Of a stretch of 64,000 nt of DNA, positions 37,036-47,401 are shown piece by piece. Numbering within the stretch: position 1 is the first letter of the stretch; each line of letters starts with the position of its first letter. The stretch spans positions 43,696-107,695 of the forward strand of contig JAGBHE010000093.1 of NCBI GenBank assembly GCA_017935675.1, written 5' to 3'. The notes under the pieces are model-generated. The model was not told where the DNA came from and did not search any database. It was given only the letters and a program-made list of their open reading frames with translations. This stretch comes from Clostridia bacterium (GTDB lineage: Bacteria > Bacillota > Clostridia > UBA1381). The position numbers were made by a program, and so were the translations under genes.

Positions 37036-40000
37036 TTAATAAAACAATCGTTCAAGCTCCGGTGATAATTCTATCGGCATATCTGCCTCACCAATAGCAA
37101 CAACATCGTTTTCGTTTGTCAAAATCCGCTTTTTGAAGATCTTCTCAAAAAATTTTGTATCAATCATCATTTTACCGTTACTTATGTATACAGTATCACT
37201 CTCAGCAAATTCAATAACGTTTCCGTCGCTCGACTTAACCAATGCCTTTTTTTCCTCAGCATTCCATGATACCGTGTAACCAAACAGTTCGGCTGCAGCC
37301 CTCAGAGGCAACATTACAGCATCATCCGCAGCTTCAGGTGCTTTATCAATTGAAAGCCTTTCCTGACCAAAGTATACGATGTTACTGCCTGTTTTCATAA
37401 TGCAAATATGTGCATCCGTATTCATCAAATTTGCAAGAGCCTTATAGGCACCCTCAACACGAACGGTTTTTACAGCACCCGCTGCAATACATTTACCGCC
37501 GGTCGCCAAATTCACCCGGAGAGTCATGCCGTTCATTACATCGTCATAACACCCCATATATTCCCATTCATCCTGTGAGCTTGTAAAGTCAATTACTCCG
37601 TTATATTGTTTTTCGTCACCTTCACGACCCGAAACATAATCTGCCGTGATCGAATATTTGGCTTTTTCATCCCCATCCGCAACTTCAGGCTTACGGTAAA
37701 ACAGTGCAAAGGTTCCTGCTCCCATATCAACATCATATGTAGCTGAGGCTGATACGTCAGAAGATATTTTTACACCGTTTCCGTCGGAACTTTCGTTCCA
37801 ATTCCCTGTTAATTTACACGACGGTGAATTTACAGTAAATGTCTTTGTGTATAGAGCATCATGCCACAATCCGCCATCTTCCTGAATTTTTTCCGTTTCA
37901 TGCTGCCTTATGCTTACTGTTCCTCCCTGAAACATACGGAAATTAAAATATCCGCTTTCCTTAAACGGTGTAAAGTCGGTATACTCAAAAAATGGAGTAT
38001 CATCAACCTTAAATATAAATTTTGAATTTCCAACCTCTTTCACTACTCCGATGCTTACTTTATGAAAATTTCCATCCGCAAAAACATCGCTTATAACAGT
38101 ATCAATCAATCCGCCGGGATATTTTTGCACCTCAGATTGGTCCTTCTTTATAACAATCAAATATCCGGAATCGGACCAAACGGCTTTAGTCAAATCATTG
38201 CGATACATTTCAAGTCCGAGCCATCCGTTCGTATCGGGATTGAAATCAACTTTCATATCAAAGGTTAACAGCACATCGTCCGAAGGCAGCTCCTTCATAG
38301 TCACATCTCCGCCGCTGCTTGGAGTAGAAAAAATAATTTCCTTATCTTTCTCACTAACATTAACTCCTTCTGTCAAGTTCCAGTACGAAGCGGAAAATTG
38401 TTCATCCTTCCATATCTCTTCTTCGACAATTCTGCTTTTTTTAAGTGTTTCTATTGCATATTCAAGTTTACTCAATACTTGTTTACTTTCTGTACGCGTG
38501 ATGCCATCTTCGGGCAACTCGGTATAATTTACTGTTTCCCTGAGCGCAGCCCTGCACTGTTCAATCGCACTTTCGTAATATATTTCAGGCGAAACAGCAT
38601 TCAGCAGCTTTCTTGTTTTGTTAATAATCAGATCAAATTCATCACGGTTTAAAGCATCATACAGGGATGTAGTAAAAGAAGACGCACCATCCGCACTATA
38701 CCATTTGTCAGCATAGTTTACACTCCTGTTAACAGCCTGCACCGTCCAATAATATGTTTTTTCTCCCGCCTCCACGTAATCGCTGATATCACAAAATGCA
38801 TAAGGCGCGGTAATTTCTGCAATAACGTCTGTCATTTCACTGTTGCTTGCAAGGACAACTCTGTACTCATCGGCAAAAATTGCTTCCTGCCATGTCAGCA
38901 TAAGCCCCGATGCTTGGACATCTTTTTCTCCGTCCTTCGGCCATAGCTTTTCAAAGGTTGTGTATTTTTTATCTATGTTCTCAATAACAGAGCCTTTTAC
39001 CCCTATCATATCCATAGAGAAATTATTTTCGTTTAAAGCATCGGGACAAAGCCCGGCAAGCCTTGAACCGTTTTTAATTCTGAAATCATACTTCTCCGGG
39101 TTCACAAAATCATCATAACTGTTTATTTTAATATTACCCTTAACCGTACCTAATTCTTTCATTCTGTCGTTGATAATGATTGCTTTATCGGAAATATTGT
39201 TGATAAAAGTACAGTGAATAGGTAAAAGGGTATTTTTGACTCCGTCGATAAGCCATGGATATTTTTTTGCAAATCCCTCTTTATTCAGTGCAGACACCGC
39301 CTGTCCGGCAAAAGTCTGTTTGTTAAAGGAGGTCCACAGCTCGCCTCGGTTATCAGTATATATCGGTTCATGTATCATATCCAAAACAATATTATTTTCT
39401 ACCCTGTTGTTATGCCCACCGCCAATCTGTATGCCGCCAAACCCTCCGTCCACAAGAATGTTATGGTGAATATATGCACCCGAATAAATATCATCCATGT
39501 AAATTCCCATAACAGAAGCATCCTGAAGTATTTTTGACTTTGATTTATAATCGTATATTAAATTATAAGCAATTTCATTCCCCGGATCGCCATAATAATT
39601 TCCGCAATAAAATATACCTGCGTCGGAAAGCTCCCTTTCACAGTTATACACCTCATTATACCGCACCTTTGCTTCCGCTGTATCCCAGCCCAGTGACGCA
39701 ACTCCACCATATTGATTATGGAACATATTGTTTTCAAGAACAAAATTATGTGTTGACATTGTCATGGCAGGTAATGCAGTTGTTAAGTACGTTCCGCATT
39801 TTGTAAAATAATTGTTTTTTATTAAAACTGTTTCATTGCTCTTGTATATTTTGCCATAATTCATAATTCTGAAAGCATAACCGCCTATATAAATAAACCT
39901 GCTGTTTTCAAAACGATTGTTAATACCGCTCAGGTTTATTGCATTAGCGTCAATATACGAAACCGTACAGTCATCCAATGTTATATGATTCCCTCCACCG

Positions 40001-41022
40001 CTCATGATTGCTCCGCGGCTCTTTGTAAAAGTGATTCCTTTGAAGGATGTGTAAAAATCAACATCTGTACTGCCAAAATGCAAAAACGGCTCATCAAAAT
40101 ATGAAATTTCAAGAGTGTCTCCCTCTTTGAAATTATCATGCGGATAATAGTAGAGAAGCATTGTATTCAAATCAATAAACCATTCACCGGGGATATCAAT
40201 TTCCTCAAGCAAATTAAACGCCTGCCATCTCTTGGCACAGACTGACAGCACCCCGAATGTCATTGTCGGCGAAAGCGTAATCGTACTTTCTTCAGCGTCA
40301 ATACTCTCTACCTCTGCGCGTTCAAACGCATAATCACGGCCCATATATCCGCCTATATACATCTGATCCGCTTCCTTCCACCGCAGCGGATTGGTTTGTG
40401 AAAAACGAAATGTTCTGTTTGAAATCACATCACCAAAAACGGCATAATTATTTTCTCCGTTCGGCCATTGCGAAATCATTTCCTTTTTCCCATTATAAAA
40501 CAGAGAAACATACTCTTCACTCACAACATTTGCACTTCTTTTAAAATTACAACCGTTGATACTTTCAATCCCCTGATCTTTAAGCTGCATACAAACAACC
40601 TTGTCAGCCGCATCCTTCGGCAAACGCTCCAATATGCTCTCATCCGCCACAGGAACAAACTTTTTCACATCAAGCAATCTGGAGCCTGTAAACTCAACAC
40701 TTGCTCCCTCTGCCGCCTCATAATATATATTGCACTTTGCATTTCCTGCAGCAGCCTTGGTAAATTCCGCCGATTTATCAAATTCATATCTTCCTTCACA
40801 AAATACAACATGAATATCACTTGACTTGGGCATGCCATTAACCTTTGCTATTGCACCATGCAAGCTCTTCAGCGGCATATCTGCCGTACCGCTGTTCCGG
40901 TCATCACCTTCTGTCGATACATATATATATTTAGGTGAATCCTCCATTGCAAAGCATGACAAACCGACCATCACCGTAACAAGTAAAATCAGACAGCATA
41001 TGCATTTTTTTGTGCGTAACAT
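37036..41022 (-). CDS. Large secreted right-handed parallel beta-helix protein with C-terminal copper-amine-oxidase-type domain
   Basis: The 1328-residue protein has a signal peptide (residues about 5-26). A pectate-lyase-like beta-helix follows (about 30-640; YIYVSTEGDDRNSGT, GGGNHITLDDCTVSYI, MGIYMDDIYSGAYIHHNIL, IGGGHNNRVENNIV), then an FN3-like domain (about 700-790), a LamG-like sandwich (about 870-1050), a further beta domain, and a C-terminal Cu_amine_oxidN1 domain (about 1240-1320; MLPLRAAAELFGYTVSWN). The helix pattern resembles GH141/GH120-like enzymes, but no catalytic assignment is possible by eye. ATG 41022 follows a GGTGG site. It shares its beta-helix plan with the giant protein at 57930. 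Confidence 0.75.
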   Translation of the reverse strand: MLRTKKCICCLILLVTVMVGLSCFAMEDSPKYIYVSTEGDDRNSGTADMPLKSLHGAIAKVNGMPKSSDIHVVFCEGRYEFDKSAEFTKAAAGNAKCNIYYEAAEGASVEFTGSRLLDVKKFVPVADESILERLPKDAADKVVCMQLKDQGIESINGCNFKRSANVVSEEYVSLFYNGKKEMISQWPNGENNYAVFGDVISNRTFRFSQTNPLRWKEADQMYIGGYMGRDYAFERAEVESIDAEESTITLSPTMTFGVLSVCAKRWQAFNLLEEIDIPGEWFIDLNTMLLYYYPHDNFKEGDTLEISYFDEPFLHFGSTDVDFYTSFKGITFTKSRGAIMSGGGNHITLDDCTVSYIDANAINLSGINNRFENSRFIYIGGYAFRIMNYGKIYKSNETVLIKNNYFTKCGTYLTTALPAMTMSTHNFVLENNMFHNQYGGVASLGWDTAEAKVRYNEVYNCERELSDAGIFYCGNYYGDPGNEIAYNLIYDYKSKSKILQDASVMGIYMDDIYSGAYIHHNILVDGGFGGIQIGGGHNNRVENNIVLDMIHEPIYTDNRGELWTSFNKQTFAGQAVSALNKEGFAKKYPWLIDGVKNTLLPIHCTFINNISDKAIIINDRMKELGTVKGNIKINSYDDFVNPEKYDFRIKNGSRLAGLCPDALNENNFSMDMIGVKGSVIENIDKKYTTFEKLWPKDGEKDVQASGLMLTWQEAIFADEYRVVLASNSEMTDVIAEITAPYAFCDISDYVEAGEKTYYWTVQAVNRSVNYADKWYSADGASSFTTSLYDALNRDEFDLIINKTRKLLNAVSPEIYYESAIEQCRAALRETVNYTELPEDGITRTESKQVLSKLEYAIETLKKSRIVEEEIWKDEQFSASYWNLTEGVNVSEKDKEIIFSTPSSGGDVTMKELPSDDVLLTFDMKVDFNPDTNGWLGLEMYRNDLTKAVWSDSGYLIVIKKDQSEVQKYPGGLIDTVISDVFADGNFHKVSIGVVKEVGNSKFIFKVDDTPFFEYTDFTPFKESGYFNFRMFQGGTVSIRQHETEKIQEDGGLWHDALYTKTFTVNSPSCKLTGNWNESSDGNGVKISSDVSASATYDVDMGAGTFALFYRKPEVADGDEKAKYSITADYVSGREGDEKQYNGVIDFTSSQDEWEYMGCYDDVMNGMTLRVNLATGGKCIAAGAVKTVRVEGAYKALANLMNTDAHICIMKTGSNIVYFGQERLSIDKAPEAADDAVMLPLRAAAELFGYTVSWNAEEKKALVKSSDGNVIEFAESDTVYISNGKMMIDTKFFEKIFKKRILTNENDVVAIGEADMPIELSPELERLFY

Positions 41023-41036
41023 ATTTTCACCACCGA

Positions 41037-43331
41037 TCAAATTTCTTTTTTCACATCCGGATATAAAAATTTAAGATTGTTATAGTCATCGATTGTATAA
41101 CACTCAACAATAACCTTCTCTTCCCCGCTCCGTCCTTTTAATTCGAATGATACAGGTATCGGCTCGGCACCGGCAGCCATACATTTAAAATTCTTCGAGT
41201 CTAACATTTCACCGTCAGGTGTATACAGCGCAACAAAAAGATTACATTTTACAAACGTATCCGTATTGTTTGTGACATCTGTGCGGAAATTAACCGTTTC
41301 CGCCGTGCCTGAAATGTTTAGGTTTTTAAGCTCAAGAGGAGGCAAAACGGTTATTTTGAAAACAGCCTCCGTTCCAAGCGTATAGCTGTCGTCAACCGCG
41401 CTTTTTGCATCTTTTGATATGGTAACTGTATATTCAGCGTTATAATCCATTGTATTATCAAAAACAATATGCAAAATATTAGCATCGGATTCGTCAGACT
41501 TTATTTTGTAATCAGAGAACGGAGCACCGTTCTTTTCAACTGTCACTATATTACTGCTTACAACAATCGGATTTAAAAATTCAGCCGTTATGTCCGTTAT
41601 GTCAAAATCTGTTTTCTCACTGATTTTCCCGACATATACACATTTCCCGTACGCCTCATAAAAAAGCTCCAAGCCTTCAATGTCATTTATACGTACTCCT
41701 CTTCCGGTCAATAAATCAAGATTTGTTTTAATGCCGTGCAGATATTCACCGTCTTTTTTTAAATTGCTTATACTCTGCCGGACGGCGTTTTTAATTTGTG
41801 AATTACTGCCCTCCTCCACCGTGACAGCCAAAATTTGAACATTTGTATTACCCGTATTTGTGAATACAATACTATGAACCTCCTTATCGCTGTTCACTTC
41901 TACAAAATATCTGTATATGCCTAACGTAAGAGCTCTTGTAAAGTTTGCTTTATTCCACGATACATACATAGCCGGAGCTGCAACGACATTTTCTCCCGAC
42001 GTTACGTTATAGCTGCTCATTATATCGATACTTTGTGTTTCGCATGTCCCGTCCGTATAGTTTATACCCACATCAACCTTTTGTCCGGCATCGCATACGC
42101 TTGTCGCAAGAAAGTATATTCCGCGATATACTCTGTTATCCAAATCAAGCTCAGCTTCAGGGTTGGAATCGACAACAGTAATTACCTTTGAAAAGGTAAT
42201 GTTATACGGTACTTCTTCGCTGTCCGTTATAATTCCGTTTGTTGTCATATTCTTAAATGAGGAGGTTTGAATACCGATTCTGTGGCTTATTACGCCCCTA
42301 TACGACATGCCGTCTATGTCGCTTGTTACAAAATCATCCCACGGCACAGCAGCCCCCGGAACGGGTGAGCTGTCGATATAGACTTTCGAATTTGCATTCT
42401 TTGAAATGTCTGCATAATTATAATGCTTTTCAGCCGCAATACTCTCATATAACTCAAGGAAATCACTGTATCCTTCAAATACACTTGCATCGATTCCCCG
42501 CGATTCCAAATCATCAATCATATCCTTTAATTCGGTAAGATATTGCTTATCATCATTTAAATTCTGAAGCTTCTCCCGCACTAACTGCGTTAACTTCTCT
42601 GTTGAAATTTTCCTTGCAGTAACAGCAAGAACCTTTAACTCATACTCACTGTCGCTGATAAAACTAATGGATTTAAGCAGCTTATTCTCATCGATTGGTA
42701 TGCTGTGTCTGAAAACACCCACATATTGCATAAGTCTGAAATCCGTTTTACCAAAACTGTTATAGCGAGCTACGACAGCAGCAACATCCTCCTCCGAGGA
42801 AGATGCTGAAGAAAAATAGGAATTTTTAAAAGACAAGCTGTCATATTCTTCTATCGTTCCATCCGCATATTCAACACTAAGCTTTACCCCGTTATCTATT
42901 CCGCCTATATTGCAGGACAAAAAGCACAATTCTCCATAATATCCCTGTTTTATATTCAGCGTTGCTTTCGCAGCAGTATTTTTTCTTAGGGATATAACCT
43001 CAGACAATTCTATTTTGTACGGAACAAATTGTTTGTCTGTCAAAATACCGTCCGTAAGCATGCTTTCCATTGAAGAGGTCTGAATTGCAAAGCGATTGCC
43101 GGCATTGGATTGCCAAATCATAAAATCGCTTTCCGCAGGCTCTGCCTCTGCCCATGTAATATTTGCACCCGGCTGCTGCGAATTATCTATATATATTCTG
43201 CCGTTTGCGGCTTCCTGTATATCAACATACTGATACAAGCTGTTTTCTGCCCCTGCCATTACCGGGAAAACCGAAAGGAGTATACTTGCCGCCAACAACC
43301 CGCTTAAAAAAATACATCTTTTACAGCTCAT
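41037..43331 (-). CDS. Secreted protein with two copies of an unrecognised module and an Ig-like tail
   Basis: The 764-residue protein has a signal peptide (about residues 6-27). Two copies of a module occupy about residues 32-265 and 310-520. Each opens with YVDIQEAANGRIYIDNSQQP or the equivalent YADISKNANSKVYIDSSPVP, contains VPYxI, an xIxYxDGT strand, and closes with LKVLAVTARK or VQILAVTVEE. An SbsA/Big_5-like domain follows (about 560-660; FDNTMDYNAEYTVTISKDA) and a final beta domain. The same module recurs in the proteins at 52430 and 57930. The start overlaps the SLH gene stop by ATGA, so it is probably a partner of the SLH protein. A carbohydrate-binding role is inferred. Confidence 0.7.
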   Translation of the reverse strand: MSCKRCIFLSGLLAASILLSVFPVMAGAENSLYQYVDIQEAANGRIYIDNSQQPGANITWAEAEPAESDFMIWQSNAGNRFAIQTSSMESMLTDGILTDKQFVPYKIELSEVISLRKNTAAKATLNIKQGYYGELCFLSCNIGGIDNGVKLSVEYADGTIEEYDSLSFKNSYFSSASSSEEDVAAVVARYNSFGKTDFRLMQYVGVFRHSIPIDENKLLKSISFISDSEYELKVLAVTARKISTEKLTQLVREKLQNLNDDKQYLTELKDMIDDLESRGIDASVFEGYSDFLELYESIAAEKHYNYADISKNANSKVYIDSSPVPGAAVPWDDFVTSDIDGMSYRGVISHRIGIQTSSFKNMTTNGIITDSEEVPYNITFSKVITVVDSNPEAELDLDNRVYRGIYFLATSVCDAGQKVDVGINYTDGTCETQSIDIMSSYNVTSGENVVAAPAMYVSWNKANFTRALTLGIYRYFVEVNSDKEVHSIVFTNTGNTNVQILAVTVEEGSNSQIKNAVRQSISNLKKDGEYLHGIKTNLDLLTGRGVRINDIEGLELFYEAYGKCVYVGKISEKTDFDITDITAEFLNPIVVSSNIVTVEKNGAPFSDYKIKSDESDANILHIVFDNTMDYNAEYTVTISKDAKSAVDDSYTLGTEAVFKITVLPPLELKNLNISGTAETVNFRTDVTNNTDTFVKCNLFVALYTPDGEMLDSKNFKCMAAGAEPIPVSFELKGRSGEEKVIVECYTIDDYNNLKFLYPDVKKEI

Positions 43332-45013
43332 TCCACTTCCGCTCCTTTATACAGTACCTCATAAATAATTTTTACAGCCTGCGCCCGTGTACACGGTTCG
43401 TCCGGCCTGAAACTGTTATCCTCAAATCCGTTTATGACGTTTACAGATGCAAGATAGTTAACCGCGTCCATGGCATATTCTTCTATCTTCTCCTTGTCCG
43501 AAAACCCGGATTCCGGCGCATAGGATTCTGTTTTTAATGCCCGGCAGATAATTGTACACATATCCTGACGTGACAATTTTCTGCCTATTCCGAATTCTGT
43601 TTCGGAAATACCTTTTATTACTCCTTCTTCACATGCCGCCAAAACATACGGTGTATACCATTTCCCCATTTCCACATCTTCAAGCATAATATCATATTTG
43701 CTATACTCCAAATGGAATGCCTTTACAATAATTTTTGCAAATTCTTCTCTGGTAACATATCCGCTCGGATCAAATTCCGATTCGCTTTTGCCTTCTATAA
43801 TTTCTCTCTTGTAAAGTTCTTCAATTGCACGGTGCGCCCATTCCACACCGCCAATATCATTAAATACCGGTTTTGTAATATTTTCGTCGGATGCATCATT
43901 ATTTGTACCGACATCGGATGACGGAGCAAACACGGCTGTCGGTTTTCTGCCCGATGATGTCCCGCCCGATGATGTCCCGCCCGCGGGGCTTCCGCTTTCC
44001 CCCTTATAGTTTTTAATAAAATTCAGCAGTGCCTCCTTATCGGCAAAATCAGATGATGTCGCTATTGCTCTTTGCAGACCGGTGTTTGATATATTGGTTT
44101 TATCCATTCCCAAAAAACTGAGGTTCGACGCACTCAAAGCTACGTCAATCTGACTGTATCCGATTGATTTTGCATTTGTAAGAGAATATAAAATAGTTTT
44201 TTCGGCAAAGCCTTTCTGAAATTCTTCAAAGCCGGCAAAGCTCTTTCCCTTAAGTGCTTCAACTACTTTTCTTTTTCCGTTTTCATTCAAAATATTGTTG
44301 AAAATATACTCTGCATTAATATTCTGTGCAAGGTCATACTCTTTGGTTTTATAAAATTCCTTCCGCAAAAGCTCACCATCTTGAGACAGGAAATCTGTTT
44401 CAAGGCTTTGATTATACGCTTCAAGCAAGCTGCATTGTTTAATGATTTTCTCCGCATTATTCCTGTCTGTTTCAAGCTCCTCCCGTTTCATCATTGCCAA
44501 AAGCGTATCTGTCTTAGCCGCTAATTTCGCCTTGTCACATAAGGTATAGAAATCAAAATCCGAAAGGTTAAAAACATTTAAAAACAGTTCGTCCGAGACT
44601 TCCTCTCCAATTCCATCCTTCGTAATTTTGTTTATAATCCGGTCAATTTCAGTTGCTGAAGCAACATAAATCTGACCTGTTCTATGCGCTGCACCGTCTT
44701 CTTTTACATAATATTTCATCCATCCGGCATTTTTCTCCGAATCATGGATTTTAAACGAATACGTAAAATCACCTTTTTCATCCGACTGAATTTTTCTGAA
44801 GCTTTGAACCGCATTTTCTTCCGACTCAATATCATCAAGGCTTTTTCCGGGATTCAGTACAATAACAGTAACATCTTCACCGCTCTTTGATACAGTACCG
44901 TTGATTGTAATTTTCTCCTCGTCATATGCTATCGACGCACTGAGGTTATCCGAAGCAAATGCCGCACTCGTCATACAAATAAGCGCAATAAACAATACGC
45001 ATACTTTTTTCAT
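43328..45013 (-). CDS. S-layer-homology (SLH) domain cell-surface protein
   Basis: The 561-residue protein has a signal peptide (MKKVCVLFIALICMTSAAFA), an N-terminal beta domain (about 22-115), a helical region (about 115-330), a Gly/Ser linker encoded by a tandem DNA repeat near 43965 (GGTSSGGTSSGR), and three C-terminal SLH repeats: WAHRAIEELYKREIIEGKSE, YTPYVLAACEEGVIKGISE and DAVNYLASVNVINGFEDNS. SLH repeats bind pyruvylated wall polysaccharide, the product of CsaB (encoded at 12592). It is placed between the ABC importer and the big secreted proteins and may display or tether glycan-handling proteins. Translation appears coupled to the next gene by ATGA. Confidence 0.85.
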   Translation of the reverse strand: MKKVCVLFIALICMTSAAFASDNLSASIAYDEEKITINGTVSKSGEDVTVIVLNPGKSLDDIESEENAVQSFRKIQSDEKGDFTYSFKIHDSEKNAGWMKYYVKEDGAAHRTGQIYVASATEIDRIINKITKDGIGEEVSDELFLNVFNLSDFDFYTLCDKAKLAAKTDTLLAMMKREELETDRNNAEKIIKQCSLLEAYNQSLETDFLSQDGELLRKEFYKTKEYDLAQNINAEYIFNNILNENGKRKVVEALKGKSFAGFEEFQKGFAEKTILYSLTNAKSIGYSQIDVALSASNLSFLGMDKTNISNTGLQRAIATSSDFADKEALLNFIKNYKGESGSPAGGTSSGGTSSGRKPTAVFAPSSDVGTNNDASDENITKPVFNDIGGVEWAHRAIEELYKREIIEGKSESEFDPSGYVTREEFAKIIVKAFHLEYSKYDIMLEDVEMGKWYTPYVLAACEEGVIKGISETEFGIGRKLSRQDMCTIICRALKTESYAPESGFSDKEKIEEYAMDAVNYLASVNVINGFEDNSFRPDEPCTRAQAVKIIYEVLYKGAEVE

Positions 45014-45038
45014 ATTTTCCTCCCTTATTTGGCAATAA

Positions 45039-46469
45039 TTACTTTATGAATTCATCAATTTGTTTCTGTAACTCCTCAATAATTACATCTATACCTGCAT
45101 CTTGTAATTTCCGGGAAAACCGGGGTAATGTTGTATCGACATCAACCGAGCCGTTCTCCAGATCCTTATATTCTCCCAAAACAGCCGTACAGCGTGAAAT
45201 TTCATTTACCACTTTTTCTGTATTGAAGTTGAAGCCTAAGAGCCGTGATTGTTTTGCGCTATCGTTCAGGTCTTGGCTCTTTTCCCACACATCCTTTTCC
45301 TTGCCTTCCATCAAATATGAATTGAATTGATTGCCGAATGCCCAATCTCTGCTTGGGTTATACCCACTATTTTCAATAGGCGCATAGAACGTATCATCTA
45401 TCTTTTTATAATGAACGCCTTCTATTCCGTGGCATAAGGTATTATACAGTTCTTTATCTGAATGAAGCAGATAAAGAAGCTTAACCGCTTTGTCGGGATG
45501 CTTGCTTGTTTTGCTGATACCGGTAAGCGTCTGCAGGCATAAATCACTGGTAACGTAGTTTGCCGAGAGCGTTTTTGCAACAAAATCCTTTCCGCGCTGC
45601 TTTTTTACATCTGCCTCTACACCGGGCTTGTAAGAAGATGCATAAGAAACTGTTCTTTCAAGTGAAACGGCATCACTTGAATCTGCGCTTGAAATATCCT
45701 TACGGATATATCCATTTTGATACCAATCACGCAATTTATTAACTCCGTCTATGTATTCCTGTGTTTCATATCTTTTAACAACCTTACATTTATCATCGTC
45801 TTTTTTGACAACCAATTCATTGAACCCGGTTACAATCGTTTCATAATCGGTAACCCACGGACCAACACCAAATTCAGGCTGATATGCATACATATCAGGC
45901 TCGTTTTCTTTGATTTTATCAAGAAATGGCTCTATTTCATTAATATTTTTCATTGCTTCATAATCAAACTGATACTTTTCCACCATATTTTTATCAATGA
46001 ACAAAGCCTGCGGCATTGCGTAAAGCTGCACATTTGGCACGGCATATACATCATCGTTTACTGTTATAGACTTCCATGCATAATCAGGAATTAAATTCCA
46101 CAGCTCCGGGGCTTCCTTATCGATAATATCTTTAATTTGCATAAGCCCGCCTTGCTTTACAGCATTTGAATAATTGTTTACATATCCTGAGAAGCACAAA
46201 TCAAATTCAGTTCCGGATGCCATATTCATGTTCATTTTTTCGTTGTAAGCACCGGGATCAATGAACTTAATCTGCAATTTGGCTCCGATTTCATTTACCA
46301 GGCGCTCGTTGATTTTCTCCAAAACCGCATCCGCTCCGGCTTGATTTGAACAATTTAAATACCATATCAAAGTCGGAATTTCATCCGACGTGGCTGCAGT
46401 TTTGCTTTTACAACCTGCCGCACTCAAAACCATACCTAATGCCATACAAAACGCTAATAATCTTTTCAT
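45039..46469 (-). CDS. ABC sugar transporter substrate-binding lipoprotein (LplA-type)
   Basis: The 476-residue protein has a lipoprotein signal peptide with lipobox LSAAGC (Cys at about residue 20), so it is tethered to the outer face of the membrane. The mature part matches the family 1 solute-binding fold, with IPTLIWYLNCSNQAG and the LplA/DUF3502-like pattern (FDLCFSGYVNNYSNAVKQGG; LTGISKTSKHPDKAVKLLYL). AGGAGG precedes the ATG. It heads toward two permeases encoded just upstream in the same unit. Such CUT1 systems import complex oligosaccharides such as alginate, rhamnogalacturonan or N-glycan pieces; the actual ligand is unknown. Confidence 0.88.
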   Translation of the reverse strand: MKRLLAFCMALGMVLSAAGCKSKTAATSDEIPTLIWYLNCSNQAGADAVLEKINERLVNEIGAKLQIKFIDPGAYNEKMNMNMASGTEFDLCFSGYVNNYSNAVKQGGLMQIKDIIDKEAPELWNLIPDYAWKSITVNDDVYAVPNVQLYAMPQALFIDKNMVEKYQFDYEAMKNINEIEPFLDKIKENEPDMYAYQPEFGVGPWVTDYETIVTGFNELVVKKDDDKCKVVKRYETQEYIDGVNKLRDWYQNGYIRKDISSADSSDAVSLERTVSYASSYKPGVEADVKKQRGKDFVAKTLSANYVTSDLCLQTLTGISKTSKHPDKAVKLLYLLHSDKELYNTLCHGIEGVHYKKIDDTFYAPIENSGYNPSRDWAFGNQFNSYLMEGKEKDVWEKSQDLNDSAKQSRLLGFNFNTEKVVNEISRCTAVLGEYKDLENGSVDVDTTLPRFSRKLQDAGIDVIIEELQKQIDEFIK

Positions 46470-46495
46470 AATATTTCCTCCTTAATTCTTTGTCA

Positions 46496-47380
46496 TTAAC
46501 CTTTCACGCTTCCAACCGTAAGACCTTTTACAAAATATTTCTGGAAAAATGGGAAAACCACAAGTGCCGGACCTGCCACCACCACTGCCATTGCCATACG
46601 CACTGTTTCAGACGGTATTTTCTCGGTGCTGACCATTGACGCGCTTCCCTCAAGCGATTGCAGGAGTTTCAGATTTTGCATTATTCTTTGAAGCAAATAC
46701 TGCAGGCTCATAAGGCTCTCATCCTCTATATACAAAAGAGCGGTGTACCAATCATTCCACTTTCCGAGAAATATCAATAGTGCCACAGTTGCCAAAACAG
46801 GTTTTGACAGCGGGATAACAAAACGGAAAAAAATTGTGTAGCTTGTGCCTCCGTCAAGTCTTACCGACTCAAATATTTCTTCGGGTAAGTCCTGGAAAAA
46901 CGTTCTTATCATAAAAACATACCACGGAGAGATGAGAGACGGCAGTATGTACACCCATATTGTATCATTAAGATGAAGATACTTTGTTATGAGTATGTAC
47001 GTCGGCACAAGTCCTCCCGAGAACAGCATCGTAAAATATAAGAAGAACGAAAGAGCTCTTCTCGCCCTTACTTCTTTTCTGGTGAGAGGAAATGCCATCA
47101 TTGCCATCAAAAGTACACTAAGCACCATAGCTGTGACGGAAAAAATTGCTGTCACTTTATACGCATTTAAAATAGCACTCGGGTTTTCAAAAACATATTT
47201 ATAAGATGCAAGCGACCATTCCTTCGGAATAAGCTGATACCCATACTGTCCTATGGCTTTTTCCGAGGATAATGAAACACCTACAAGCAGCAAGAACGGA
47301 TATATTATTAAAGTACACAGGATAACAAAAAATAAAATCAGCAATGCCTGTGAAAGCTTTTGTCTTTTTGAGTATAACAT
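46496..47380 (-). CDS. ABC sugar transporter permease (LplC/YtcP-type)
   Basis: The 294-residue permease has six predicted membrane helices and the MalG-type EAA loop in the form ESVRLDGGTSYTIFFRFVIPL, which docks the ATPase. The C-terminal FFQKYFVKGLTVGSVKG is characteristic of the LplC/YtcP group. I prefer ATG 47380, twelve bases after GGAGGG; ATG 47392 abuts that site. No ATPase gene is present in the window, as is usual for CUT1 systems that share an MsmX/UgpC-type ATPase. Confidence 0.9.
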   Translation of the reverse strand: MLYSKRQKLSQALLILFFVILCTLIIYPFLLLVGVSLSSEKAIGQYGYQLIPKEWSLASYKYVFENPSAILNAYKVTAIFSVTAMVLSVLLMAMMAFPLTRKEVRARRALSFFLYFTMLFSGGLVPTYILITKYLHLNDTIWVYILPSLISPWYVFMIRTFFQDLPEEIFESVRLDGGTSYTIFFRFVIPLSKPVLATVALLIFLGKWNDWYTALLYIEDESLMSLQYLLQRIMQNLKLLQSLEGSASMVSTEKIPSETVRMAMAVVVAGPALVVFPFFQKYFVKGLTVGSVKG

Positions 47381-47401
47381 TTTCTGCACCATCCCTCCGT
47401 T

